Shown here one piece after another: positions 7,962-16,901 of a stretch of DNA of 33,983 bases (position 1 is the first letter of the stretch; every line of letters starts with the position of its first letter). The stretch is from an uncultured Oceanospirillaceae bacterium (GTDB taxonomy: Bacteria; Pseudomonadota; Gammaproteobacteria; Pseudomonadales; Balneatricaceae), in NCBI GenBank assembly GCA_937136055.1, contig CAKZOD010000014.1, positions 1 through 33,983 of the forward strand, written 5' to 3'. The notes beneath the pieces were generated by a model. That model ran no database searches, was not told where the DNA came from, and was given only the letters and a program-made list of their open reading frames with translations. A program made the position numbers and the translations under genes.

Positions 7962-8513
7962 TTATTGTGAAGGAGGTGTCTCGTCACTTTTGCTGTGCAT
8001 GGAAATATAGACACCTTGTGCAATGATGAAAACAAGGGTTAGACCTAACATACCGAATAATTTAAAGTTTACCCAAGTATCTTCAGAGTAGTTAAAAGCG
8101 ACATATAAATTAATGACACCCATAAGTGTGAAAAAAACGACCCATGCAAAGTTTAAAGTGCCCCAAATATTTTGCTTAAGTTCTATCTGCGCTCCCATAA
8201 TTCTTTCAATTATAGTTTTCTGGCCAATGAAGTGGCTGCCAAGAAAAGCAGCGGCAAAAATCCAATTAACAACAGAAGGTTTCCATTGAATGAAGGTCTT
8301 ATCTTGGAAAATAACGGTTGCCCCTCCCATTAGAACCACTAACACCAGAGTAACGAGCTGCATTTTTTCAATTTTGCGCTCTTTAATCCATGAATAAGCG
8401 ATTGCTGCGACAGTGGCAGGTATAAGTGCGGCCGTTGCCATTATTATATCGTCGGTGAATTTATAAACAGCGACGAAAATGACAATGGGTAAAAAGTCTA
8501 AAAATAGTTTCAT
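7962..8513 (-). CDS. yciB: Inner membrane protein YciB (septation protein A family)
   Basis: A 183-residue integral membrane protein, close to the 179 of E. coli YciB. About five hydrophobic segments are visible (near residues 3-17, 22-42, 53-70, 83-97 and 120-170 in two spans). Family hallmarks are the N-terminus MKLFLDFLPIVIF, the motif W-K-P-S-V-V-N-W in the middle, and LGSHFIGQKTIIERIMG. YciB is involved in envelope or septum integrity and interacts with division and elongation proteins in E. coli; its mechanism is not known. It heads the yciB-yciI operon and is divergent from rnm across 172 bases, the same arrangement as in many gammaproteobacteria. Confidence 0.95.
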   Translation of the reverse strand: MKLFLDFLPIVIFVAVYKFTDDIIMATAALIPATVAAIAYSWIKERKIEKMQLVTLVLVVLMGGATVIFQDKTFIQWKPSVVNWIFAAAFLGSHFIGQKTIIERIMGAQIELKQNIWGTLNFAWVVFFTLMGVINLYVAFNYSEDTWVNFKLFGMLGLTLVFIIAQGVYISMHSKSDETPPSQ

Positions 8514-8685
8514 TGAATTATAGTTTCTCTGTAAAAAAATGTTGAGACAAATTTACCAGATTCTTAGGGGGAGTTGTAAAGATGATTTAAAAAAATCTAA
8601 TTAAATCGTCAAAATCAGTTAAACTGGTGCGAGTTAATAGCAGATACTAGAAACAAGCAGACAAAGGTTTATTGGTCTAAAGTTT

Positions 8686-9558
8686 ATGACTTTTTTAAAA
8701 TACGATTTACATACACATACAACCGCATCAGATGGGAGTTTATCGCCAGTCGAATTATTTGAGCTGGCGGATGAGCACGATATAAAAATATTGGCAATAA
8801 CCGATCACGATTCTGTTACAGGTGTGAAGCAGGTAATAGAGCTACAGCAACAAAAGAAATTGAAAGCAGATATAAAAATAATACCTGGTGCTGAGTTAAC
8901 TTGTTTATTAAATAATCAGATATTGCATGTGGTTGCATTAAATGTTGATATTGATAACCCTTTACTTACTAAGCACCTTTTAGAACTGCATGCGTTGAGA
9001 ATAGAGCGGGCAGAAAAAATCTCTTTAAAACTGCAAAAATGTAAATTACCTGATTTAATGCCGTATGTTCTGGATAAAGTTAAAGACGGTCAAATTGGGA
9101 GACCGCACTTTGCAAAAGTACTTTGCGACTTAGGTTTTGTTGCTAATGAAGCAGCAGCTTTTAAAAAGTATTTAGGGGCAGGTAAAAGCGCTAATGTAAA
9201 AGTGCAATGGCCAGAATTAGAAGAAGTGCTGGCGGTTATTAAAAATGCTGGAGGGATCGCTGTACTGGCGCACCCTACAAAATACAAGCTAACAATGAGT
9301 AAATTGAGAAAAGTAATTGCCGCTTTTGCAGAGCTTGGTGGAAATGGGATTGAGATTAGCTATCCTGGTGTCACAAGGGAGCAGCAAAAAATATTGAAGT
9401 ACGAAGCTGATAGACATCAGTTATTAGTATCGGCAGGTAGCGATTTTCATACGCCAGCTAATACTTGGATTGAGTTAGGAAGGTATCCTGAGCTCCCTTG
9501 CGAAATGCCCCATGTATTAAAGCAATGCTTTGATCGAAAAGTAGAAATAACAGCTTAG
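8686..9558 (+). CDS. rnm: PHP-domain 5'-3' exoribonuclease (RNase AM, YciV/TrpH)
   Basis: A 290-residue PHP phosphoesterase, matching E. coli RNase AM (293). Metal ligands expected for the PHP domain are visible: H9 and H11 in DLHTHTTASDG, D16, D40 and H41 in ITDHDS, E70 in PGAEL, H81, the histidine in LAHPTKY, and the closing GSDFHTP. In E. coli the enzyme trims 5' ends of 5S, 16S and 23S rRNA and degrades short oligonucleotides and 3',5'-bisphosphates. The start ATG lacks a strong ribosome binding site. It is divergent from yciB and followed by yciO, the conserved order. Confidence 0.93.
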   Translation: MTFLKYDLHTHTTASDGSLSPVELFELADEHDIKILAITDHDSVTGVKQVIELQQQKKLKADIKIIPGAELTCLLNNQILHVVALNVDIDNPLLTKHLLELHALRIERAEKISLKLQKCKLPDLMPYVLDKVKDGQIGRPHFAKVLCDLGFVANEAAAFKKYLGAGKSANVKVQWPELEEVLAVIKNAGGIAVLAHPTKYKLTMSKLRKVIAAFAELGGNGIEISYPGVTREQQKILKYEADRHQLLVSAGSDFHTPANTWIELGRYPELPCEMPHVLKQCFDRKVEITA

Positions 9559-9690
9559 AGTAAACAAGTATACGCTGTAGCTAATAAGTAGTTTAATTGG
9601 TGTGCTTTGTTTGTATCAGATTTTAGTCTTATTCCCTTTGGGTGAGTTATTCAGAGGTTTTTCGTTAATATATAAACAGTAGAGGTTTAT

Positions 9691-10311
9691 ATGAGTCAGT
9701 TTTTCCAAATACACCCAGATAATCCCCAGAAACGATTAGTTCAGCAAGCCGTAGAAATACTAAATAAAGGGGGAGTTATTGTTTACCCTACTGATTGTGC
9801 TTATGCCATTGGTTGTCATTTAGGCGATAAAACAGCGGTTGATAGGATTAAGAAAATCCGAAAGTTAGATGATAAACATAACTTTACTCTGGTTTGTAGA
9901 GATTTGAGTGAGTTAGGTGTCTACGCCAAAGTTAATAACCAGCAATATAGGCTTTTGCGAAATAGTACTCCTGGGGCTTATACGTTTATTTTAAGGGCAA
10001 CCTCTGAAGTACCAAGGCGTTTATTGCATGCCAAGCGTAAAACAATTGGCTTAAGAATACCTGATAGTAATATTGCTCTTGCTATTATGGAAGAGTTAGG
10101 AGAGCCGATAATGAGTACTTCATTAATACTGCCGGGTGAAACAGAACCGTTAACGGATCCGTACGATATACGAGAAGTTTTACAGCACCATGTAGACCTT
10201 GTTATTGACGGAGGGTACTGTGGAATGGAAGCGACTAGTGTTATTAATTTGGTAGAAGATATACCTGAAATAATTAGAGAAGGAGCTGGAGATACAGCGC
10301 AATTTGAATAA
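9691..10311 (+). CDS. yciO: Sua5/YrdC-family protein YciO
   Basis: A 206-residue protein, exactly the length of E. coli YciO and closely similar at the start (MSQFFQIHPDNPQKRL). It has the YrdC fold: GGVIVYPTDCAYAIGC, KKIRKLDDKHNFTLVC, RRLLHAKRKTIGLRIP and PIMSTSL. The family binds ATP and threonylcarbamoyl-AMP; YciO is the paralogue of TsaC/Sua5, and its in vivo contribution to t6A synthesis is debated. AGAGG precedes the ATG. It lies 132 bases after rnm, and an H-NS-family gene follows, where scpA would be usual. Confidence 0.95.
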   Translation: MSQFFQIHPDNPQKRLVQQAVEILNKGGVIVYPTDCAYAIGCHLGDKTAVDRIKKIRKLDDKHNFTLVCRDLSELGVYAKVNNQQYRLLRNSTPGAYTFILRATSEVPRRLLHAKRKTIGLRIPDSNIALAIMEELGEPIMSTSLILPGETEPLTDPYDIREVLQHHVDLVIDGGYCGMEATSVINLVEDIPEIIREGAGDTAQFE

Positions 10312-10409
10312 TAAATTATGATCAATTAAATTATAAATGGTTTAAAGTTGAAAAGTATTTATGAGTAAGTTAAATTAGTCTAAGTTTTATTATTAATTAG
10401 GAAAAACGA

Positions 10410-10799
10410 ATGACTGATTTTGTAAGAATATTAACTCGTAAAAACTCTCTGCGTAAACAATGTCAGGAATTGTCTATTGATGAGCTAACTAAAATAATCA
10501 CTGATTTAACAGATATTTTAGAAGAGCATCAAACAGTAGAAAAAGAACGCTCTGAAGCTGAACAATTAAAAGCTGAAAAAATTGAAGCTATACGTAAAGC
10601 CATGGAAGATTCAGGGATTGGTTTTGAAGACTTGAAAGAGTTAGTTCCTGCGACACCTAAAAAGAAAGTAGAAGCTAAATACCGAGTTATTGTAGATGGT
10701 GTCACTCATGAGTGGTCAGGAAGAGGTCGCACACCAGTTGTATTTCAGCAATATTTTGATGATAACAACGTCACAAAAGAAAGCTGCTTAATAAAATAA
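10410..10799 (+). CDS. H-NS family nucleoid-associated protein
   Basis: A 129-residue protein with the two-part H-NS plan. Residues 1-65 are helical and charged, suited to coiled-coil dimerisation (LSIDELTKIITDL and following). A flexible Lys-rich linker (80-90) leads to the C-terminal DNA-binding domain AKYR-x5-G-x3-EWSGRGRTP (89-109), the H-NS signature. The minor-groove loop reads RGR instead of the enteric QGR; both are found in functional family members. It likely binds and silences A+T-rich DNA. AGGA at 10399-10402 supports the ATG at 10410, and a strong terminator follows directly, so it is its own transcription unit or the last gene of the rnm-yciO unit. The sequence beyond RGRTP is longer than usual and ends ESCLIK. 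Confidence 0.87.
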   Translation: MTDFVRILTRKNSLRKQCQELSIDELTKIITDLTDILEEHQTVEKERSEAEQLKAEKIEAIRKAMEDSGIGFEDLKELVPATPKKKVEAKYRVIVDGVTHEWSGRGRTPVVFQQYFDDNNVTKESCLIK

Positions 10800-10822
10800 A
10801 TACTGTACAATAGCTTGATAAT

Positions 10823-10856
10823 AAAAAAGCCCTCTGAGTTTTCAGCGGGCTTTTTT
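10823..10856 (+). terminator. Intrinsic terminator after the H-NS-family gene
   Basis: AAAAAAGCCC (10823-10832) pairs with GGGCTTTTTT (10847-10856). The stem continues above one T/C mismatch as CTGA/TCAG around a GTTT loop (10838-10841). It begins 24 bases after the H-NS-family stop and separates that gene from rluB. Confidence 0.9.
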
Positions 10857-10907
10857 ATTTGTTGTACAAAGATAAAGTAGAAAATAGTTTTAAATGGAGC
10901 GTCAAAA

Positions 10908-11750
10908 ATGGCAGATGAAAAACTACAGAAAGTATTGGCGCGCTCTGGTTATGGCTCACGTCGTGAGATGGAGCGCTGGATAGGGGAAGGTAGATTCTCT
11001 ATCAATAGTGTAAAAGCAAAATTGGGTGATAGAGTTAGCCGGCATGATGTTGTCGAGCTAGACGGTCGAATCATCGAACTAATTTCAGAGATTGACAGCC
11101 CGAGAAGAGTGTTAATTTATAATAAGCCGGTTGGTGAGGTGTCTACAAGACATGACCCTGAAGGTAGGCCAACGGTCTATGATCACCTTCCGCCACTGAA
11201 AAACGGACGCTGGATAGCTATTGGTCGATTGGATATCAATACCTCTGGTTTGTTAATCTTTACTACAGATGGGCAGCTAGCAAATCAGCTAATGCATCCT
11301 TCTGCAAATATTGACAGAGAGTATGCTGTAAGAGTGCTGGGTAATATCGATGAAGAGATGATTAATCGATTAAAGGAAGGTGTGCTGTTAGAAGATGGCA
11401 TGGCTAAGTTCTCGGATGTTCAATTCTTTGACGGCGACGGTGCTAATAAATGGTATCACTGTGTTGTAATGGAAGGGCGTAACCGTGAAGTGCGGAGACT
11501 TTGGGAATCACAAGGTATTAAAGTAAGTCGCCTGAAGCGTGTTCGCTACGGGACTATATTTATGCCGAGCGACGTCAAAATTGGTACTTGGAAAGAATTA
11601 GACCTTAAAGAAGTTAAAAATTTATCCAAGTATCTTAATTTAGGTGATAAGAAGCCACTGAAGCTTAAGCCCGCTGAAAAAGCAGGCCTTGACCGCCGTT
11701 ATAAAAACCAGCGGATTCGTCAAGAAGTAGGTAGAAAAAAGCGCGACTAG
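10908..11750 (+). CDS. rluB: 23S rRNA pseudouridine(2605) synthase RluB
   Basis: A 280-residue RsuA-family pseudouridine synthase. The S4 RNA-binding domain is at 4-60 (EKLQKVLARSGYGSRREME). The catalytic domain has the active-site aspartate D109 in GRLDINTSGLL. NREVRRLWE and LKRVRYG follow, and the C-terminal tail is Lys/Arg-rich, as in RluB rather than RluE or RsuA. The enzyme modifies U2605 of 23S rRNA. GGAG (10895-10898) supports ATG 10908. It sits just beyond the H-NS terminator and therefore needs its own promoter, probably within 10857-10890. It is convergent with ygfZ. Confidence 0.94.
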   Translation: MADEKLQKVLARSGYGSRREMERWIGEGRFSINSVKAKLGDRVSRHDVVELDGRIIELISEIDSPRRVLIYNKPVGEVSTRHDPEGRPTVYDHLPPLKNGRWIAIGRLDINTSGLLIFTTDGQLANQLMHPSANIDREYAVRVLGNIDEEMINRLKEGVLLEDGMAKFSDVQFFDGDGANKWYHCVVMEGRNREVRRLWESQGIKVSRLKRVRYGTIFMPSDVKIGTWKELDLKEVKNLSKYLNLGDKKPLKLKPAEKAGLDRRYKNQRIRQEVGRKKRD

Positions 11751-11758
11751 AATGACTG

Positions 11759-11785
11759 TAGCACTGCAGATCTATTGCGGTGCTA
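11759..11785 (+). terminator. Probable terminator between rluB and ygfZ
   Basis: TAGCACTGCA (11759-11768) pairs with TGCGGTGCTA (11776-11785) with one G-U wobble around a 7-base loop. A pyrimidine-rich tract ending in six T residues follows (11786-11802). It lies directly after the rluB stop and overlaps the last codons of the convergent ygfZ. Confidence 0.5.
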
Positions 11786-11792
11786 TCACTTC

Positions 11793-12755
11793 TTAATTTT
11801 TTCGAATAAAAAGATTAGGATCTAGCGTGTAAGGTTGGTCAAGTGTTGTTAGAGCAGCTTTTGAGCTGAGAAACATAGCTTGATCAGCATATTTTTGATT
11901 GGTGATAAGCTGTAAATAAAGCCAATCTTCTTTTGTGCTGTGTTGTAAAATATTAGCTATCTTGTTGCCTTCGCTATCAAAAATACTGTCCCCTCTTTCA
12001 AGTTCAGTAGCATGTGCAGTTTCAACCTTTGCTATGGTTAGGTATTTGGTCAACTTGCCACGAAAGTGGAGCCTTGTGATCACCTCTTGTCCGGTGTAGC
12101 AGCCTTTTTTGAAGCTGACGCCATTTAACGCTTGTAGATTGCACATCTGTGGAATGAATTGCTCACGCGTTTGTGGGTAAATATCCGCAATGCCTAAAAT
12201 GATCTCTTCTTGATACCATGAGGTGCTACAGCTTAGGTCTATTGGTGTTTTTAGTCCATCGAGAAACCTGCTTAAATTCTCTTTAGGCATCCATAGCTCA
12301 TAGCGTTCACCGGGTACTTTGATGATGAGTAAATTCTGTTGAATTGAAACTTGATCCGTTTCAAGGGAAATGCCTTCTAGTTCTAAGTTGAAGAACTTGC
12401 TTGTGTCTTTTCCGCTAATCCCAATTCCTTTCCATGTGTCGCTGAGGTCTTTGCAATCAGCTTTAGAAAACATCATGTATTTACTGAGGTTGTCTTTTGC
12501 GTAATTTAAATTTTCAGTGTTACAGCGTAATAAAAAGTCATCGTTAAATTTGATAACTCGCAAGATGCTATGCATGCTGCCTTTGGGATTGCAGTGTGCT
12601 CCAAGACGGCTGCCCAGCTGTGATACTTCTTTCATGTCACAGCTAAGTTGGCCTTGTAAAAACTTTTCGGCATCAGTGCCACTTACTTGAAAAAGCGCCT
12701 GTCTATCAAGAGGAGAAATTGTTATCTGAAGTGTTTCAAGCGCAGTTTTTGTCAT
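11793..12755 (-). CDS. ygfZ: Folate-binding Fe-S/tRNA modification protein YgfZ
   Basis: A 320-residue protein of the GcvT/YgfZ family (E. coli 326). The signature KGCYTGQE (217-224), with the conserved cysteine C219, followed by the LHFRG stretch, is diagnostic. YgfZ binds tetrahydrofolate and supports assembly or repair of certain iron-sulfur enzymes, including the tRNA methylthiotransferase MiaB. No signal peptide. It lies 50 bases downstream of psd on the same strand and probably shares its transcript. The co-occurrence with iscS in this window is not close enough to imply co-regulation. Confidence 0.93.
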   Translation of the reverse strand: MTKTALETLQITISPLDRQALFQVSGTDAEKFLQGQLSCDMKEVSQLGSRLGAHCNPKGSMHSILRVIKFNDDFLLRCNTENLNYAKDNLSKYMMFSKADCKDLSDTWKGIGISGKDTSKFFNLELEGISLETDQVSIQQNLLIIKVPGERYELWMPKENLSRFLDGLKTPIDLSCSTSWYQEEIILGIADIYPQTREQFIPQMCNLQALNGVSFKKGCYTGQEVITRLHFRGKLTKYLTIAKVETAHATELERGDSIFDSEGNKIANILQHSTKEDWLYLQLITNQKYADQAMFLSSKAALTTLDQPYTLDPNLFIRKN

Positions 12756-12805
12756 TGTAATCCGGCCTAATAATGTTAGTTATGAGTGTGTTTTAGCTTC
12801 TCAGT

Positions 12806-13666
12806 TTAGTCTTGGTTGTTATCAGCCATTGCTTCACCAAGAATAGTGGGCATATTAGGGAATAGATGATCTTGCCAGTTGATTGCGTCTTCAGCAAACA
12901 GCATTACAACAGTTGAACCGAGTTTGAAGCGGCCCATTTCATCACCTTTGTTTATGACAATGTCTTCTTGTTTAGCGCGGCAGAAATGTTGCTTTTGTAG
13001 GGCTTTGCCTGTTGGGCAAACTTGACCGGCCCAAGGCGTTTCAATACCGGCGACGATCATTGCGCCAACTAATACCATTGCCATAGGGCCTACTTCAGTA
13101 TCGAAAATAACAACTAAGCGTTCATTGCGTGCAAATAACTCATCAATGTTTTCAGCTGTCGTTTGGTTGACTGAGTATAAGTCACCTGGAACATAAATAG
13201 TTTCAATCAATTTGCCGGTAATTGGCATGTGAACTCGGTGATAGTCTCTAGGGGATAAGTAAATTGTAGCAAAGCGCCCATCTTTAAAGGTTTCTGCAAG
13301 TTTCGGATCACCGCCTAAAATAGCTGACAGAGAGAAATCTTTACCTTTTGCTTGAAAAATTTTACCATCGCTTATATCGCCAAGTTGGCTAATTGCCCCG
13401 TCTGCTGGAAAAACCAAGTCTGAATTGCTGTTAATTGGTCGGGCGTCTTCTTTAAGAGCGCGGGTAAAAAAAGCGTTAAAATGTTCAAATTTTTCAGGGT
13501 CTTGGATCTGTGCAATGCTCATATCAACGTTGTACTTAGCGATGAACCAGCTAATTAATTGATTTTTAAATAATGGGTATCTGCATTGTGCTACAAAACC
13601 AGCAAAGCGAGAAATAGCGTGTTGTGGGGCGATTTTCTGCAATAGTATAAAGAGTTGTTTTTTCAA
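12806..13666 (-). CDS. psd: Phosphatidylserine decarboxylase proenzyme
   Basis: A 286-residue type I decarboxylase that makes phosphatidylethanolamine. The self-cleavage motif LGST is at 249-252, giving a pyruvoyl group on S251, and the Asp-His-Ser triad is present as D89 (FPADGAI), H146 (HRVHMP) and S251. The start appears to be TTG 13664-13666: the resulting N-terminus MKKQLFILLQKIAP aligns with Pseudomonas Psd, and no ATG lies nearby in frame. A GGGT sequence gives a weak ribosome binding site. The protein acts at the inner membrane. A 289-base gap separates it from the upstream HDOD gene. Confidence 0.95.
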   Translation of the reverse strand: MKKQLFILLQKIAPQHAISRFAGFVAQCRYPLFKNQLISWFIAKYNVDMSIAQIQDPEKFEHFNAFFTRALKEDARPINSNSDLVFPADGAISQLGDISDGKIFQAKGKDFSLSAILGGDPKLAETFKDGRFATIYLSPRDYHRVHMPITGKLIETIYVPGDLYSVNQTTAENIDELFARNERLVVIFDTEVGPMAMVLVGAMIVAGIETPWAGQVCPTGKALQKQHFCRAKQEDIVINKGDEMGRFKLGSTVVMLFAEDAINWQDHLFPNMPTILGEAMADNNQD

Positions 13667-13955
13667 AATAGTACCCAGTGACTTTTAAATTTAAGATTTA
13701 TTTGCCCGTTGACTCAAGCGTTAGCTGGCGGTATCGAACAAGAAGATTTAGCACATATATTACCTCACAAAAACGTGTATAGGGTGAGAGTTTTAGCTTT
13801 GATTTCTTCTTGCTAAAGATTAATAGGACCCCTTTTGGCTAACACTGATTAAGACGAGCTATTTAAGATAAGCGGATAGTAATGGGATCAGGCTAAGTTA
13901 GCAATATTAGCAGCTCTTATTTGCAAATGTGATGTGGTTTTATTGGCCGCCGGAG

Positions 13956-15572
13956 CTACATGATTTCTAGTGCATGAGTGGCGCAATAGCATAAATGGCG
14001 AGCTCGTTCGCGCATGAAATTTGCCAAAGGCTCATCATCCATATCAATATAGATGACAGCGACAGGTTGATTAACTTTAAAAATTGAAATCAACATGTAC
14101 TCATCACAACTAACATTACGTAAGCCTTTGCTGATTTTTGGTGCTAATTTCTTAGCAGTTCGTGAGTCATATACAACATAGCTTTGTTTGCTGCAAAGTC
14201 CTGCTAGTAAATCCGCTGGAGATAGCTTTGTTTGAAATTCTTTAATCGGGTGGTTATCTTCAAATCCTATGCTTTGCACTACTTTTAGCTGTTGTGATTT
14301 GGGGTTAACAGACATAAGAGCAACACGCTCAGTGCCTAGCCCTTTCATTAAACCTTGTAGTAATGCTTGTATAGCTTGGGCTGCTTTTTCTAGTTTGGTG
14401 TTCTCTTTGTCGGCCATTAAATGGCTTTCAATACGCTGATAAAAGTCGTGATCTAGATATTCCTTTTCCAAACCTTCTAGATCAAAGCTCTTAATCATAG
14501 GCTGCTCAGGTACGGGATACTTTGACTTGTTAGCTGCAAACTCTTTCGCCCCCATTTTATAATGAACTTTGATCTCAGAAGGGATGAAAAGTAACTGGCA
14601 AGCTGGAGACATGATACCTGGGGCAAAATAGTCACGTGAAGATTTGGCGCAAGTTTTATGTACAGTCGCTATCGTTTTTTCAGGTGAAAACCCTAAGTAA
14701 TCACTTACTAAATCCATATTTCGCATCGTTTGCTCTGTAAACCAGCCGCGAGAGGCGTTAAGTGCTAACCAGTTAGCGAGCTTGATTGGGAAATATTTTT
14801 GTTGTGTTAAGTGGTTGAGTTTTCTTAGTTCTTGGTGATTTAAGTTAGGGTCTTTTACAGCTCTGCGATGCAGCTTCTTGAGAACTTCATAAGAAGGGGA
14901 GGTGCTATGATCTTGTGAGAGCTGTGTTAGTTCGGATAGTTGCCATGTTTTAGCAAGGTTTTGCGAAATCATTTGCATGCTACAACCAAGAATATCATTC
15001 TCAACTACCATTGGCGGCTCTTGATGTTCATGAATACGCTTTTGAATCTGTTGCATGTGCAGTGGCGCATGAAGCCAAAGTGACCAAAAACCGATGCTGT
15101 AAAACAAAGCAGCAAGGTAAGATTCATCAATTAAAGGTAAGCTTTTAAGTTCCATCCAATCATGAACTTGGCTAGCTGCATGGTGGCTTGCAGCAATGGC
15201 GTGTAGAAATCGTTTTTGCTGAACATTGGTAGGGTTGAGCGATATTGGTAAAACTTGATTGGCGATTTCCTCAATGCCGTCATAACCTAAAGATGTGACA
15301 GCGTGCAGAATGCTTTTTACTTCAGATTCGTTAGCGTTATGTTTCTTCTGGGCGGCACGTACGACATACAGTGTGAGTACGGGATCTCTTTTTACAACAG
15401 CGGATAATTGTTGAACGGTTGATCTATCACTGTGAAGTAGTTTTTGTAAACGCTTTAAACTACTTGCTCTGGCAGGCAAATCTCTGACGCTTAAGTACTG
15501 CGTCCAAGCATCTAAGCCGTACAAGATTTGTTCGTCTTCGTTTTCAAAACTGGTGATAATAACTTCTGTCAT
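13956..15572 (-). CDS. HDOD-domain signalling protein with C-terminal GAF-like domain
   Basis: A 538-residue cytoplasmic protein. Residues about 30-290 carry the HDOD pattern: DLPARASSL near residue 32, an AVVKRDPVLTLYVVRAA helix pair, and ILHAVTSLGYDGIEEIA, which is the typical A-x-x-x-L-G motif. HDOD domains resemble HD phosphohydrolases but lack their catalytic residues and act in signalling. Residues 394-538 look like a GAF-type sensor (TERVALMSVNPKSQQL, then SIFKVNQPVAVIYID). The ligand and partners are unknown. It lies between rsgA and psd on the same strand. In Pseudomonas motA-motB occupy the rsgA-psd interval, so this slot is variable. Family call is firm; function is not. Confidence 0.8.
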   Translation of the reverse strand: MTEVIITSFENEDEQILYGLDAWTQYLSVRDLPARASSLKRLQKLLHSDRSTVQQLSAVVKRDPVLTLYVVRAAQKKHNANESEVKSILHAVTSLGYDGIEEIANQVLPISLNPTNVQQKRFLHAIAASHHAASQVHDWMELKSLPLIDESYLAALFYSIGFWSLWLHAPLHMQQIQKRIHEHQEPPMVVENDILGCSMQMISQNLAKTWQLSELTQLSQDHSTSPSYEVLKKLHRRAVKDPNLNHQELRKLNHLTQQKYFPIKLANWLALNASRGWFTEQTMRNMDLVSDYLGFSPEKTIATVHKTCAKSSRDYFAPGIMSPACQLLFIPSEIKVHYKMGAKEFAANKSKYPVPEQPMIKSFDLEGLEKEYLDHDFYQRIESHLMADKENTKLEKAAQAIQALLQGLMKGLGTERVALMSVNPKSQQLKVVQSIGFEDNHPIKEFQTKLSPADLLAGLCSKQSYVVYDSRTAKKLAPKISKGLRNVSCDEYMLISIFKVNQPVAVIYIDMDDEPLANFMRERARHLCYCATHALEIM

Positions 15573-15668
15573 TGTTATCCCTGATGATTATATATTTATT
15601 GTCTACTCTTTTTGATAACAAACTATATTTATATAGCCTTAATTGTAAACGATAATTTTAGAAACTCA

Positions 15669-16694
15669 CTATTTATTTTCAGACAGGGAAACGATGATGC
15701 GTCTGTAGCTCTCTAATCTTGATTCGCTAATCTTTCCCGCTTCAACAGCATCTAGTAATGCGCACTTGGGTTCTTGCTCATGCTTGCAGTTTCTAAACTT
15801 GCACATACCAATAAATGGTTTGAATTCTACAAAGCCTTCAATGATCAAGTCTTCATGTAAATGCCAAAGAGCAAATTCTCTAATTCCGGGGGAGTCGATT
15901 AAGTCGCCACCGCTAGGGATATGAAACAAGCGAGCGGTTGTTGTTGTGTGTTTTCCCTTTCGTGTCTGTTCCGATAGGCCTCCAACCTTTATATCGACCC
16001 CTGGCAGTAATACATTAATTAATGACGATTTTCCAACGCCTGATTGCCCGACAAAAACACAGGTGTTGTTGTTGAGTTGTTCGTACAGCGCTTGCATGCC
16101 ACTTTCTAAAGTTGTCGATGCTGTTAGTACTTGATAGCCAATGCTTTGGTAGCGATCGATAAGTTGATTGATAGTGTCGCGATTACTGTCGTTGATTAAG
16201 TCGGCTTTGTTGAGTAGTAGCACAGGCTCAATATCGCTAAGCTCTGCCGCAACGAGGTAGCGATCTATCAAATTACTGAAAGGTTGTGGCTCAATGGCAA
16301 AGGTGATAATTATTTTGTCAATGTTGGCAGCGACAGGCTTAAGTTCACCGTGGTTAGTGGGGCGTTGTAGCTCGGATGTTCTAGGTAAAACAGCAACAAC
16401 CACGCCTGTTGGTGAGCCCTCTCGCCAAATAACTTTGTCACCGGTGACAAGCTGGCCAAGATGGGTGCGCAAGTGGCAGCGATAAATAGTACCAGCGTTT
16501 TCTCCTTCAAGCATTTCAACGTCGACTTGTTTGCCGAAATGAGAAATGATCAGGCCGTGTTGTTCTGTGCCAAGCTCACTAGCATCAAGCTGAGTTGTAT
16601 AATTGCTCTCTTTTTTGAGGGCGCGTTGTGTGCGTTCTTGCTGGATCTTTTCGACTCTCCAAGCTTGGCGGCGTGTTAATTTTCTCTTTGACAT
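15669..16694 (-). CDS. rsgA: Small ribosomal subunit biogenesis GTPase RsgA
   Basis: A 341-residue circularly permuted GTPase (E. coli 350). Motifs occur in the permuted order: G4 NKAD (162-165), G1 GQSGVGKSS (216-224), G3 DSPG (267-270). An OB-fold precedes the GTPase domain, and the zinc site follows, with C298, C303, H305 and C311. RsgA checks late 30S assembly and is stimulated by the ribosome. It is divergent from orn across about 207 bases, a conserved pairing. The ATG at 16692-16694 has only a weak ribosome binding site. Confidence 0.96.
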   Translation of the reverse strand: MSKRKLTRRQAWRVEKIQQERTQRALKKESNYTTQLDASELGTEQHGLIISHFGKQVDVEMLEGENAGTIYRCHLRTHLGQLVTGDKVIWREGSPTGVVVAVLPRTSELQRPTNHGELKPVAANIDKIIITFAIEPQPFSNLIDRYLVAAELSDIEPVLLLNKADLINDSNRDTINQLIDRYQSIGYQVLTASTTLESGMQALYEQLNNNTCVFVGQSGVGKSSLINVLLPGVDIKVGGLSEQTRKGKHTTTTARLFHIPSGGDLIDSPGIREFALWHLHEDLIIEGFVEFKPFIGMCKFRNCKHEQEPKCALLDAVEAGKISESRLESYRRIIVSLSENK

Positions 16695-16901
16695 TTATCA
16701 AGACTGTCCAAAATTGACTTTAACAGGATATAATCCTCCCCGATCTAATCGTGTCATTTAATCGTGCGATTAATAAGATCACTACCAGTGAGAAAGCGTT
16801 GCTTTTCTCGAAATTCTGCCAATCTGTACTATGCTGTACTGAAATTGGTTGCTCTATTATAAGTGGCTAATTGGCTGCTGTCTCATAAATGAGGAAGATT
16901 G

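Noticed and set aside
8517..8522. TATAAT four bases before the yciB start (minus strand) as a leaderless promoter
   Set aside because: Transcription would begin at or inside the start codon, and the -35 match is poor; likely chance in an A+T-rich region.
16714..16734. TTGACT and TATAAT upstream of orn as a promoter
   Set aside because: The spacer is only 9 bases, too short for sigma70.
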